DNA of 64,000 nt from Sweltsa coloradensis. Lineage: Eukaryota; Arthropoda; Insecta; Plecoptera; Chloroperlidae. The translations under genes were made by a program, and so were the position numbers. Below the pieces are notes generated by a model, which was given only the letters and a program-made list of their open reading frames with translations, did no database searches and was not told the origin of the DNA. The stretch spans positions 1-64,000 of the forward strand of contig JAMZAV010000313.1 of NCBI GenBank assembly GCA_024449915.1, in the 5' to 3' direction. Positions 22,516 through 34,813 of the stretch are shown piece after piece. Position 1 is the first letter of the stretch. Every line of letters begins with the position of its first letter.

Positions 22516-25500
22516 CCGTGAGTGAACGCTAATCAGGCTTCGTAGAGGGATGGTACGCGCTACCATGTAGTCCTCGGCATTCCCACTCCTTCCATACCTT
22601 GTTCTAGTGAAGTGCATTAGCGGGGAACATCTTACTCAGAAGTATTAACTTATAAAGTACTTAGAAAATATGACGATCATAAACGGTAACGGTAACTTAT
22701 TTTGAAATCAATGTCTCTCCAACTTTTTATTTTCGTTTATTGACCTTGTCGTTTGAGTTTGTAGGCCTACTTAAAATGAACACGTTATAACTTTTATCAG
22801 CATATGCAAAAACTAAATAGTAAGATTTGTCAAAAGGGTAAATCGAATTAGATGAAAAACTAAAAGAGCTCATAAATTGTGATCTCTCACCTGGTTGAAA
22901 TTCATAAGAGAATATGAGTACAGAGTCGTTTTAGGGAGAAAATGTTGCAAATGGGGTAGCCTACTAATTTCATTGTAAAAAATACATTCAACATAGCCTA
23001 TATAGTTAAATGGGTTGTCAGGCCAGAACACCTCAAATTATTTGAGCCTAATTCCCCCAATGATGATATTAGTTTTCGTCTTGCCATTTTAAGGTAACAA
23101 CGTTTTTCGTTTTTTCGTTGGATGACCTCTACCCTGTAATTTGGCGCCTGTTAGTTTTTGCTAATAGCGTCTAGATTCTAGACTTAGACAAAATACGCCA
23201 GTCGTCAATTGTAGGTCTTATCAATATTTATATCCCCAAACAAGTTGATTTCCTTTTATTATACGGGCTAAGGGCCTGCAATCTCCTCCACCGATGTCAT
23301 TACAGACGAGGTAACGACCGCTTCCCCCTTTATCGATTCTCTTATCTGATGTTTCTCTTAATGCTTAACAACCTCAACATCCACTCACGTGGGTTTTCCT
23401 CCCTTCTTCGCCGTCGTCAATTTAGCCTTTTTGATTGAGATGGTCCCCCTGATGACATATTTTCTTGTGGTTTATTGAAAAACCCTAATTTTATTATTTA
23501 GCGTAATATAATGTTTTTGGAAGCTTTGTCTTTCCATTCCAGATAGATGAGTTGCTTTAATCATTAATCAAACATGGCCTCCTCAAAGTGAAAAACATGG
23601 AGCGCAACAATGGCCGGAGGACAATGGGATGGATGCAGCTTGACGTTACGAAGCCGTCAATTATTTTCTTGTCGGTATTATTAATCAATGTCGTCTTCAG
23701 AACTATGACCATGACATGAAATTAGGCAGACGGGTCACGATCATAAGATATTACTTTAGAATATAATGAATGGTTGCCATATTGTTTGTTTCTAAGAAGG
23801 AGTTAGAATAAAAAATATAATTATAAATATAGGGAAACAATATTCTTCCCTACTATTTAATAGAATAATATGTATATTTTTGGTAATGAAAACTTGTTTA
23901 CTTAAGTTAACAGTATTATAGATACTTTTGTATAAGTTCCAGATGGTACAATGTTTTAATGTAATAAAAGTTACCAGTGTTTAGTTAAAGAGATGGTATA
24001 TCAACTATTTTATAGTGATACGAGGCCGATACGTGCAATGTTTGTTAATTATAATTCGATTTGTAATTATGTAAATATATAGAGTATAATGATAGTTTGT
24101 AATTCTAACGGAGTCGTCTGGTGTTGTTGTTCAAAAGTTGGCAGCCACGCTGTTATCACTTGTTAATAATACAGTTATGGTGTGTTTGCTGTGCAATTTC
24201 GAGGATCGACTATATCTTCAAAATTAAGGTTTATTGATATTAATGTGAATCTAAGTAATTAAAAATGTTAAGTTCATTTAACGTGTAATTAAAGCACAAC
24301 TTTTAATATAAAATATAATATATAAACTTGATAATAGTGTTTAGTCGTTATTATGGCAAACTTTTAACAATTTTACAAAAAAGCGGTTTCTAATAACATC
24401 CATAAAATAAATATCCATATGTCCAAGAAAGTTTAGTTAAGCACAATTCTATAAATGAAGAAATGAGCTAACAATTAACGTAATTAAAATTTCATTGATT
24501 CGTGTCAAATCAATTATTATTATTCATGTTTAGCATAACATTTAATTTAAATAAAAATGGAAATGAAAGATACCCAATAATAATGTTTAATAGTAATCAA
24601 AGATAGGAGCTTTCTTTTAAATGACATATTAGACATCTTTGGTAAATACGCCTATTTTATACTTAACTTACTTTACTTAAATTGTTGTATCGATGCATTC
24701 GTTTTGTTAACTACACTATTAGTTAATGTTCAAGTTTTCAAATTTTGTTCCGTAGATGTATAAATATTTCATAAACGAACTTTGTCGGAATTGCATAATA
24801 TGTAAGGGTAGGGCCTACTAGTAGTTATAAAACTAAAAATGCGTCAATAGTTTTTGTCAAACACTCCTAATTTTAACCTTATATCTTCACATTTTCCCCC
24901 TACTACTTTAATTCTGAACCAAATCTGGTATAACCACAATTTGTTTATTGTTTCACTGATCTACTTGGAATTGCACACAAACTGGTCACAATGTATTACG
25001 CAATTACCTACGCACTTGTTTGTCAAAGCACAATCAAATTATATTTTCATTATTGCAACGCAAGCGATCCGAAGGAACCTCTGAACAACAATTCTGGGAC
25101 GACCCTAGTCTTATGTATATTAGTATAGAGATTATCTTTATATATCTTTTGTATATTGTAACATTTAAAATGTGTAAAAAAAAAGAAGAAATAATATTGA
25201 GTTGTGATTTGTATTTACACGACTATTTTGTAATCCCAGTGTATGTTTGTTTCCTCTTCCTATTCCATATTGTGACAAGCTTGATGTGCATGTGAACTTC
25301 AGCTTGGATCAATAACTTGAAATCTATTTGTATTGAGAACCTACCCACTTCATCACATTTTTTTGATACATTGATTCGTGTATCTTCTGTTGAATTTGTT
25401 TATGGGGTGTGCGCAGGTAGCAAAATGATATGCGCTATTGCATTATGATATCGTGTAAATTAGGAGTTAATATCAAAGTGGTAAATAATTCACTTTATAA

Positions 25501-25918
25501 TCAAACCCCAATTAATGTGCGACGCCCATACCAGGTGCATTACTGAACTAATTGAGTAACGAAATTCTACGGTGACGTTATTGGTTCCAATAACATCGTC
25601 CCTAAGCTGGAGTCTGCTTCAACTAAAGTGAGGTGATCAGTAGTGAAGGTATGCACCGGTCCTCTAAGTCTAATATAATTCACCTGGGTTATTAGATAAG
25701 TTGAAATGTGTAAATCTCACCTAGTGATACTTTGATGCAATGCACACAATATACAGAATTTGATTTATTGTTGTAATATGTCCGGCCTTACAAATTAAAC
25801 TATTTCAGACCCCTTTATCCAATATTCTGCAACTTTCGTCGATGTCCATAATCTCTAGTTCGCTGCGTCCAACAATAATATGTCGAGTACAACACAAAAC
25901 CAACTATACATTTAATTT
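22516..25918. other. Downstream flank of the cadherin gene, no gene seen
   Basis: Presumed 3' UTR and intergenic DNA. The first AATAAA after the candidate stop is near 23808 and another is near 24407. The stretch 23560-23760 is less AT-rich and less repetitive than its surroundings and might be conserved non-coding DNA. No coding frame shows family features. Confidence 0.6.
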
Positions 25919-26137
25919 TTAAATTTGTGAAATTGGGTTAATTTTCACTGCTAATAACATAAAACCAAGGTTAATGATGTAATTTTCTCCAAGCAAATCG
26001 TCTTGATTTGAGTACTGACGTTTGGCACGAGAAGCTGCTGATATTATGTCTCGGGGATCATTGCGTCCTGTCTTGTGTGGCGCTTTGAAGCTACCACCAC
26101 TGTTGACATACTTATCGGGCAAGGACCCAATCGGCTT
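25919..26137 (-). CDS. Weak exon candidate, unknown protein
   Basis: On the minus strand a plausible acceptor (gttgtgtttcag, ending at 26138) is followed by an open frame. It starts KPIGSLPDKYVNSGGSFKAP, continues HKTGRNDPRDIISAASRAK, and ends at a stop at 25919. The composition (Lys, Arg, Asp, Gly, Ser) looks like real protein rather than translated AT-rich DNA. I recognise no domain and find no partner exons. It may be a terminal exon of an unseen gene, a gene fragment, or chance. Confidence 0.25.
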   Translation of the reverse strand, partial: KPIGSLPDKYVNSGGSFKAPHKTGRNDPRDIISAASRAKRQYSNQDDLLGENYIINLGFMLLAVKINPISQI

Positions 26138-26251
26138 CTGAAACACAACCAGGATTACAGGATAGGGGTCCAGGGATTCCAAGTAAAATAAACAACCCAT
26201 CACCCTTTCACAGGAGTTGTGATCATTCGAAGATAAGGGACCATTACTCAA

Positions 26252-27668
26252 TACATTGTGAGTATGTTGAACAATTCATTATTTATTATTCTGTAGAATG
26301 TTTTATATAATGACACTTCCCATGCACCACCGTATTAATAGTGTTATATTGTGGTATTATTCTGCGCATAACAAAAAACTTGTAAAAATACCGACAAACT
26401 TTACACAATCAAAAGCAATGAGATCTAAAAGAAATGCCAAGCTTATGTACCCTTCTACATTTTCGCAATCTTAATACATAAATTCACTTTGCCCTGTGAC
26501 TGCATCCATAAAAGCGAGGCAAAATTTTATTTGCAGCTATTGTTTTAAATGTAAAAGTTCGTGTAAATTTATCACAGTAGCCAGTAGCCAGTAGTAGCTA
26601 ACATCCTTAAAGTGATTTTGAGCAAGTTTCAAGCCATTTTTTCACTAAGAATGAATGTTCGTACACCAACCAAATTAGGCATGTGTTGTCAGGTACCAAA
26701 ATCCCCTTGATTTTGATAGTTTTTAAGTTTACATCACGTTTCATGACGGCTAGGTGACACCTCGAAATCACCCCAACTCAAAACTGTACAAGGTGTCTGA
26801 GTGTGTAGCGCACCGCGGCTTGGCTGCGGTGCCCTAACGGGTACCTAGAATGTGCACTAAAAAGTCGCCCAAGGTATAAAACGTTGCTTCTGCCAGTGTA
26901 TGTCCATACAGTGAAGTGACACCACTACATGCACGTGTCACTCGGTGGGGGGTGTACTCCCTTAGTTACAACCTGTGCCGACACTGACACTGACACGCTA
27001 ATCTGGCTCACTATCTAGGATATCGCCGACGATGACGTCAAACGGAACATGTTTGTTTTCAACGTGCACAGAGTGATTATAAATCCGGCGCTTGTGTGTA
27101 TACAAACAAATAACGGGCTTAATTGAGTTTGTTGTCACTCTGCTTGTATGTTTATACTTAACACGTATGCTCGTTCAGTATTCTGTCCGTGGCGCTGTGA
27201 CCAGAGAGAAGAGCTGTACGTACACCCGAGGAAAAAGTAATTTCAAGGGTGAAAACGAGGACTGTGAGGGGTACAGGTTTTGACCGTCGGGCGTTTCCGG
27301 GTTTTCGGGTGTTTTAAAGAAAAGACGACCGAAAATAATCTGCATGTTAAAATGGATATAGAATTTCACTTGTGGACAATCTTACATTGTTTTTTTTTCA
27401 ATTAATTTTCTCTTGTCCGTGTTTTTATTGAATGTTATTTTGTACGTATATAAGCTACAAGTTAAAAATTGTATCTGGACCGGCACCTCCACCATCCTCC
27501 AAAATATTTTTTTGTTATACCAGAAATTTTTTAATTTTTTTATTATTGTGTTGGCCCTCAAATATTCGACCCCACCCGACATGTTGGGTACCCGCACACC
27601 ACATAAAAACAAAACATTTTCGCAAGTGTGCTCGCTGTAGAGTACATAATTGTGTGATACTCTTCTGC
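26252..27668. other. Intergenic; part of a dispersed repeat near 26.37-26.57 kb
   Basis: Bases 26369-26575 resemble 46269-46445 (shared words gcaatgagatctaaaagaa / gcattgagatctcaaagaa and tgactgcat, then gctattgttttaa). Bases about 27476-27610, read on the minus strand, share tggtggaggtgccgg and a tgtgcgg word with the repeats at 53.65 and 61.88 kb. No gene is supported. Confidence 0.5.
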
Positions 27669-28051
27669 GGTGAGTAACTAGGTAATTATGGTGTTGGGTA
27701 ATTGTGGAGGGAATGTCGGAGGGCTGTTTAAGAGGACTCACGCTTCCATTCGCAGATTGAAGAAAACCTCCGAAATAACTTTCAGTCGGGATTGCTGGCG
27801 TTGGGATGCAAACTTAGGACCTCCCGAATCAGATTCGGTAATAATAAGTACGCTTAATAAAATATCTTCATACATATAGACCTAGACAATCCTTGTCACT
27901 TCGAATCTCGTCGAGACCGGCAATCCTGACTGAAGGTTTATCCGAGGTTTTCCTCGGTCGTTAATGCGGATGCAAGGGATTGAGTCCTGTTAATCAGCCC
28001 TCTGACATCCCTTCACAATTGTCCTATCCGCAATATACCTAGTTAGTCACC
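27669..28051. mobile_element. Imperfect foldback MITE
   Basis: The left end ggtgagtaactaggta at 27669 is the reverse complement, with one change, of tacctagttagtcacc at 28036-28051. The arms match over about 140 bp with interruptions, for example attgtggagggaatgtcgg against its partner near 28006-28024. The centre is unpaired. This is an older inverted-repeat element without coding capacity; the target duplication is unclear. Confidence 0.6.
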
Positions 28052-29300
28052 TGATGGAAGAGGGTCACACCGGTTAAATCTTATGTGTACCCTACAGCGA
28101 GCATCCCACAAAAATATAATAATAACCTACAACATCACTGCTTGGCATATGCAGGCATACAATTTTATGTAGATAAATATGCTGAATTAGATCGCGAATA
28201 TTTTTAGTCTAGTATGGGATGCCTAAACATTTCTTCTGCCACGGGTGAAGCCTAAAACTCTTGAATGTGGTTAATTCAACAAGAGCGCACAGCTTCGTGC
28301 TCGAGAATGAAGACACCGCCAATTAGAAGTGCGGCCGTCTTCGAGATATCGGCAAGAGATGGGGAAGAGATTTTGTGAAAATTAATGAGAAGAAAAAATT
28401 CTCGTGGTTTTGTGCTGTGCAAATAAAAGAAGGTTTGTAAGGGTGCCTGCGTTCCGGTTCCGATCCTGTCTTAAGAATCATGCGGGGGGGGGGTACCGTT
28501 CCCTATTTCTTAAAACTGTTGGAAAACAACCTATAAAAGAGCTCAATATGTTGTCAGTTGTCACGTAAAAATATATTTTATGATGATCTCTTACAAATAT
28601 AATACAGTCTCAAATTTTCGCCTCTGGATACTGCAACTCAGCCTGCAAAACCATAGGGTCTATACCGACAAACCTATAATGCCCCCCCCCCCCCCCCACC
28701 AGTAATGAGACTAGACAAGCCTGTTCTCTGCTGGATTTGGTCTCAATAAGATACACTATATCTTCACATATCACCAGGCCATCGTTTCAATTACTATCAG
28801 TTTCCTAAATGTAACAATAAATTAAGTTGTCCACTTTTTCAGACAGAGGGCGTACCAACGAAATGTAACATTATCATTGTTCCAATTATCTTTAAAGCTG
28901 ACAGAACTGTCTCCAGTCTGAGAGAGCTTGTCGTAAATATAGGTTTTGTTGCTTGTCAGGAAAGAAACCATCATATTGCTCTGGGCGAACTGTTGACCCT
29001 TGTCCGCACTGACAATCGAAATGAATTTCAGTGACCCACTTTTCATTTCCAATTTATTTATTGCTTGTTTCTGTTTTCATGAAATGCCTTAGGCTTGATA
29101 TATTACGCGTACCCGTTGACGAGACCTTGGCGTTTTTCCATTTTTCACAAATACGGACACACATTTTCATTGGTGTAAATTGAAGTCTAGGAAAAAGAAA
29201 TATTTACTGTGGGAAGCATTCCGAAGCAAAATTCATATGTCATCTGCATCCATAATAGATGTGAGACTTACAGAATCAATGAGGTCGTAAGTGTGATTTT
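28052..29300. other. Intergenic, no gene seen
   Basis: The region has a G run near 28485, a run of about 15 Cs near 28683, and a less AT-rich patch at 28260-28400 that could be conserved non-coding DNA. No coding frame is convincing. Confidence 0.5.
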
Positions 29301-29307
29301 TCTGTGA

Positions 29308-30144
29308 TTGGATGAGCGAAGCGAAGATTCCATTCTACTACACTGGAGAAAAATTCCGGAATGTTTTTTTTCTTTCTTTCTTTCTTTTTGTATTTTTGTG
29401 TGTCTGTGAACACGATTCCGGCAAAACCGATGCTCCGATTGCTATGAAATTTTCTGGAGACCTTTGAAATATTTAAACTTAGAATGCACCGTACGAAAAA
29501 TTGATCAAAAAATTATTTCTCTTGAAAATCGCAATTTTACGATTTTTTTTCGTTTTTCTTATTTGTTTTTTGTTTGTATTTTTGTGTGTTTGTTAACACG
29601 ATTCCGGCTAAACCGATACTCCAATTGCGATGAAATTTTCTGGAGACCTATGAAATCTCTAAACTTACAACTGCCACCTTTTTGAGCGCAATCGAAAAAT
29701 TATTTCTCATGAAAATTGCAATTTTCCGATTTTTTTTGTTTTTTTCTGTTTGTATTTTTGGGTGTTGTTAACACGATTCCGGCTAACCTTCGAAATCTTT
29801 AAACTTAGACCTGGCACGTTTTTGGGTACAATCAAAGAAATATTTCTCATGAATATCGTACTTTCATGATTTTTTACTATTTTTAGTGCGATATTTTCGT
29901 GACATTTGGGCCGATTCTGACCAAACGGGTGGGGCTACAACGTTCATATTTCACATGGACATTAAGGTAATGGTGATGTATTGCTTTTTGAAAGAAAAAG
30001 TTGAAAAAGTTAGCCAGAATCCATAGAAATAAAGGTTTTAATATGTGTTCAAAAAGCACTTGCAAAGGAAAAGTGGTCCTACAAAAACTAAAAACTTACA
30101 AAAACGCTCATCCATCAACGCGGCGGGACTAAAGCGTTTTCCTA
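29308..30144 (-). mobile_element. Dispersed repeat, TTGGATGAGCG family, copy 2 (reverse)
   Basis: It starts TTGGATGAGCGAAGCGAAGA at 29308 and ends near 30144 in gcgttttcctag. It is the reverse orientation of the copies at 7.0, 37.3 and 54.1 kb. The interior has CTTT microsatellite, cacgattccggc words and repeated units of about 170 bp. The CTAG end is preceded by a possible stem (aaaacgc ... gcgtttt, about 30101-30140), as in Helitron 3' ends. That classification is tentative. Confidence 0.65.
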
Positions 30145-30763
30145 GTTTATAAAACAAAATAATATCACAGACAGAGATATCGTGTTGCTCGAACGTGGTA
30201 CGAGGTAAAACGTGGCTGAGATACGTTTTAATTATATCAATTTAATTTCTTTTTATAAAATGGCATGTTTAGTCTGTTAAATGATATAAAAAATGAATGC
30301 AAAATATTAATAATAAATAAATAAAATAAAATATCATATTTAGCCGCCAGTTCGAGTGAAAGAGACTATAGGCTAAAAGAGAAACGTTTTCACATAACTT
30401 TTTCATTTTAATTTTATTGCACACTTAAAATCATAGATGATGTATTTATTTGTCAAATAATATAACCATTGGTTGTATATTGTCTATGCTACGTTAAAAT
30501 TAAATTAATCAATAAGAATTTAACTGATCTTCATACAATATCACCTAAAAAAGTGTAAATAAATACAATTGCAATATATAGGCTACTTTACTAGTTGGCT
30601 TTGCTTGCCTATTGTTTTACATTGTTTATGCATTTATCCGGTAGGTATGGAATAGTCCTGATTAATATTAGGAAGTATCCACGCTGACATCTTAAAATTC
30701 TTCTATTGAGTAAAAAGCTTTGTCAATTAAATATTGTTTTAAAGCAATCTTGAATAGATTAGT

Positions 30764-31065
30764 GTGGTCGCAAGTTAGAGTGAAACATACTATAGACTAG
30801 TAAGAGAAATATTTTCACAACCGCTAAGTGGTCGCAAGTTAGAGTGAAACGGACGATAGGCTAGTGAGTGGTCGAATGGTAGCAAATTAAAGTGAATCCG
30901 ACTATAGACTAGTAAGAGAAACATTGTCACATCCCTAGGTGGTCGCAAGTTAGAGTGAAACAGACAATAGATTAGTAAGAGAAACATCTTCACAACCCAA
31001 GGTGTTCGAAGTTACAGTGAAACGTACTACATAAGTCGCCTAGGTACAAGTGAATCGTACTATAG
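30764..31065 (+). repeat. Minisatellite, about 64-bp unit, five copies
   Basis: Units begin gtggtcgcaagttagagtga at 30764, 30828, 30868 (a shortened spacing), 30939 and 31002. Each continues with actatagactagtaagagaa. A diverged related unit is seen near 30346-30400. No coding role is apparent. Confidence 0.7.
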
Positions 31066-34000
31066 TCATCTAGCCTCCGCTCCTCGATACCGCGACCTCG
31101 TGCACCATGAGTCACCTTGGGCCGCATCATCCCCGTCTGTTGTTCTTCCGGCTTAGAGGTCAGTCTGTCGCGTCCTCCCGCCGAGTGTAGTTGACGTACG
31201 CTGTTACTTCTAGCCTACCGTAACAAATAATTACCGGCTTCGTGTGCGTGTATTCCCAGGCCTCGTGGTACTGATGGCGCGTGTGGTTATTATCTATTTG
31301 TGTGATTTTCTGGTGTTAATGCTCTTGTTTGTGTGCGCGTGTGAAGGCCTAATCGTGCCGTGTGTGCAATTAGTCTAATTAGTCTATTAGCTAGTGTGTG
31401 TGCGCGTGTGGATATATTCGTATCGTGTATGCAACTATTAACTGATATTGGTAAGCTTGAACTTAAATGAATTTGGCCCCAAATCTGCAGCTTGGGATGG
31501 GGGTTCGACTCGCAATCCAGATCACGGTAGGACAAACATCTAAGAATCTATACTAGCACATGATAAATAGGTGAGTGCTGCTTCTATCTTGTTGACATGG
31601 TGTTAAATTTGTTTCGACCTCACAGGTCTCTGGCTAGAGGTAGATTGACAAAGAGCGATATGGATAGATGGATGTTTGTATGGTACCTCCATCAATCATC
31701 TACTATAGTATCGAATGACATAAGCTATCTGCAAATTATAAAACGTAAAACAAAACTATGTCTATCAACTTGAGTTGGATCTACCGCTTAGCTTCACTCG
31801 CTCAAGAAAGCGTCGTCAACTTTTTATTGTCAGCTGTGGAGGATCACATGTGTAGTCTATCTACTGTTTGAGACATGTGCAAACGAATCGAATAGAACCA
31901 AGAAACGCCCTTCTTGAAAGATAGAAAAAGGAAAAGTCGCTTTTAACAAATACTATCCTTGTTATGTACCTAGTATCCTTATCTTTCACGCACAATTACA
32001 TTACTGCATGAATGGTTAGTTTAAAACCAAGAACAGCAACTTATCTTTTCACTAGAACGAGGAGCCATTTAAAATAATTTGATTTTCTGTCAAATTTCCT
32101 GTCAATATTTAGTTGCACATCCCTAAAATTATTGAAACTTGAAATAAATAAGGTGCACATAAATAATTACAACAATAACAGGTCACACTGTATTCAACAG
32201 CCTATATCGTTTTTACGTGCAAATTACAAGTCAAGTATTTTAGTAATTAAGCCGAACTTCCTGGTAAGTTGTTGTTTAATGTTTTGGTAATTAAGTTTTA
32301 AACGTTTTGTCCATTTGACGCAATTGCGATGCTATTGTAAATTTATTTGCAAATGATGATGCAGACTTAACTTGTAAGCCAATGTATTTCATTCACTGTG
32401 ATCACAAGTTCAGTGTTTTGTTCGTAAATATATTTCGTAAGTATACTGGTTCAGAGCTTGTTCAAACAACGCCATGTATAGTAAAGAGCTCTTATATTCC
32501 TCTACGCACAATTCGCAATTACCAAGTGGGAAAAATGGTTATTACTCGATAAATTCCGTTGCGTATTAGCTGTAAAGTCAACTTGAACTATAAGTTAACG
32601 TCCTATGTTCTGTTCACACATACTTTATTGAACTACGACATTTTAACAAACTTGTTTTATGTACTGAATCCGCCCCTTCAAATTACAGCTACTAAAGTCT
32701 ACTGTATGGCTAATATTGCCCTTTTGAAACTAGGGGGTAGTCTTTATAATACGCACATTTATGGACGGCGGGCACGTTAAATTAGATTTAGCGACAACGC
32801 CCACACCCGAATTGATTTATTTCAACATGCCATTTTCAAAATCCCGCCTACAACCTCCCGGCGATGACTAATGTTCGCAGTCCTGCAGACACGTGTGCTA
32901 TCACTGCTTATTGAAAGAATTATAAACTCGATTCAATCGGTTCGAAAGGTTATTATGATTTGTTTCATTTTCGTCCACCTAGCATCTCAAGTTCATAAGA
33001 GATCAATTACAAACATATTATAGGCCTAAAGAGACGTAAATAATTAAAAAATATTTCAAACTTTTATCATTAGAAATTTATGAACAGTGGCAAAATTTAT
33101 ACTGAACACATAATTTGACAAATTTGGAAAGCCAACGAATTATATTATTATATTGCCAAAGCGTCGATCGTCAACAAGGAATCTAGGCAAATCAGAATTA
33201 TTTTGGAACTACCCTGATCAAAAAGCCAGGTTGTTGTGTTTGTATGTTTGTTTGTTCGCTCTCTACCGGGCATGCGGCTACTCCAATATTGATAAAACTT
33301 TAGGGGACATTCGAAATATTGGGACATGCCACGTTTTTTGGTACAATCGTAGAAATATTTATAATGTAAATCACATTCTAACGATTTTATTCTAATGCAG
33401 GGAGGCTGTTAACTGTATTTAGGGTACTGTGCTATTAACAACTATTATATTGACTGGCGATAATTGCATTTTGTGCGGTGTATTTCAATCGACCTGAACT
33501 TACTGCATCCGACTTCCGGGTTCGAACCCTGCTTGAATGTGGATGCCAAGCGAAGTACGTACGAATATTATAATCGTTGCGAGTACAACAATTTGCGGTG
33601 GTTGCTTTTAGCTCTTCTGAGGGATATTTCGTTTTAAGCCGTTTATGTTTTGTCATCCGTCTATGGTTCCTGACTTCGGGGCACGTTCCGTGAAAGCGCG
33701 GGCTTAATAATGGCATAATTACAATATGACACTTTGATATAATCATATCGCTATCTGCTAGATGTCTGGCACGAGGAATGTTTATTGAACACACCTCAGG
33801 CTTATTACACCGGCTGTCATGCCTGCTTGAAGCAGCGCTGTAGTGTTAGACGTCGAGGAGGGATGCCATTTGCATTGTTAATAACTACATACAATCTGTG
33901 TGATAAAATGTATGAACTATTTAAGACTCTCGCGGCCCGAATATATTAATAAATTGGTAATAAAGACGCGTGGCGGATGTTTGTTGTGTGCGAGTTGGAC

Positions 34001-34670
34001 GTTTCGGAACCGCACGTGCGTTTTATCATTAGGACAATTTTTCCCTCAATCGTGAATATGGAGGCCCCGGTAATAAAACGCATTTTCGCAAATGGAGCCT
34101 TCTTTAATGGGGTTTTTAATTGATTTATTTTGACCTTATATGCGTATCCGTTTTTATCCAATTTATTTAGATTCAATAACTAAGAAAATAAGTCATCGAC
34201 ATGTTTTATTTCTTCCAAACGTTTTTCTTCGGTTCAAGTAACGCATAATATGTTTCGCGCGTGTTTTCCGGTGAAATAATATGTATTTATGCCGCGGATG
34301 GAGTATTCGATTTTTGTCTTCTGTCTTATGATTTATCTGCTAAAGTTTCGGGGGTGGTAATGTCGTCTCCATATTACAGGCAAAGTGTCACTGTCTTTGA
34401 GTAAGGCCACGTCTGGTAATTTATTACTGGGCGAGATTTATTAGCTCGGGGTGTTGAGAATTCAGATTTCTTTGTCAATGCCTAAACTCACACCCGAAGA
34501 ACTGGAGGCCAGAGTTCAGATTAATTTTAACAATCTTAGCACGACACTTTTTTCGTACTGTTTTATTAAGTTGAAACAGTCGGGTGTTTGCACTCTCCAT
34601 AGCACTGATGCCACTGATTGCTATATTTCCTATTTAAAAATGTCGATCTTTGGTTAGTCGGTTATTGCTC
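31066..34670. other. Intergenic; GC-richer patch at 31.07-31.56 kb
   Basis: Bases 31066-31560 are clearly less AT-rich, with GTGTGTGCGCGTGTG runs and a possible donor (agag|gtcagt near 31157). A promoter or 5' UTR of an unseen gene is possible but unproven. Near 33155-33395 there is a diverged fragment related to the TTGGATGAGCG family. At 33516 and 31488 there are isolated B-box-like ttcga words without a partner A box. Bases 33430-34450 look single-copy and rich in TAAT words. No gene is supported. Confidence 0.45.
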
Positions 34671-34781
34671 ACTCGTCGATTGCGTCGGGGCCTACAGGCT
34701 TGGCTTGGTCGCTTTGGTTTACTGTCCCCCACTGAAAACCAATTATATGACTGAGTGGGTAGACTCTAAATACGAATGTTT

Positions 34782-34812
<31 letters not shown>

Positions 34813-34813
34813 G
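34671..34813 (+). mobile_element. Retrotransposon 3' tail with ATTT microsatellite, copy 1
   Basis: Sequence from tcgtcgattgcgtcgggg through cccccactgaaaa and gagtgggtagactctaaata is shared with 48983-49090, with about 15% differences. Both copies run into a TTTA microsatellite. Shared 3' sequence ending in a simple-repeat tail is typical of 5'-truncated LINE or LINE-mobilised copies. No reverse transcriptase is visible. Confidence 0.6.

Noticed and set aside
33505..33545. tRNA gene at a B-box-like word (gggttcgaaccct)
   Set aside because: No matching A box or acceptor stem at the right distance. The same applies to B-box-like words near 1741, 31488, 40040 and 60229.
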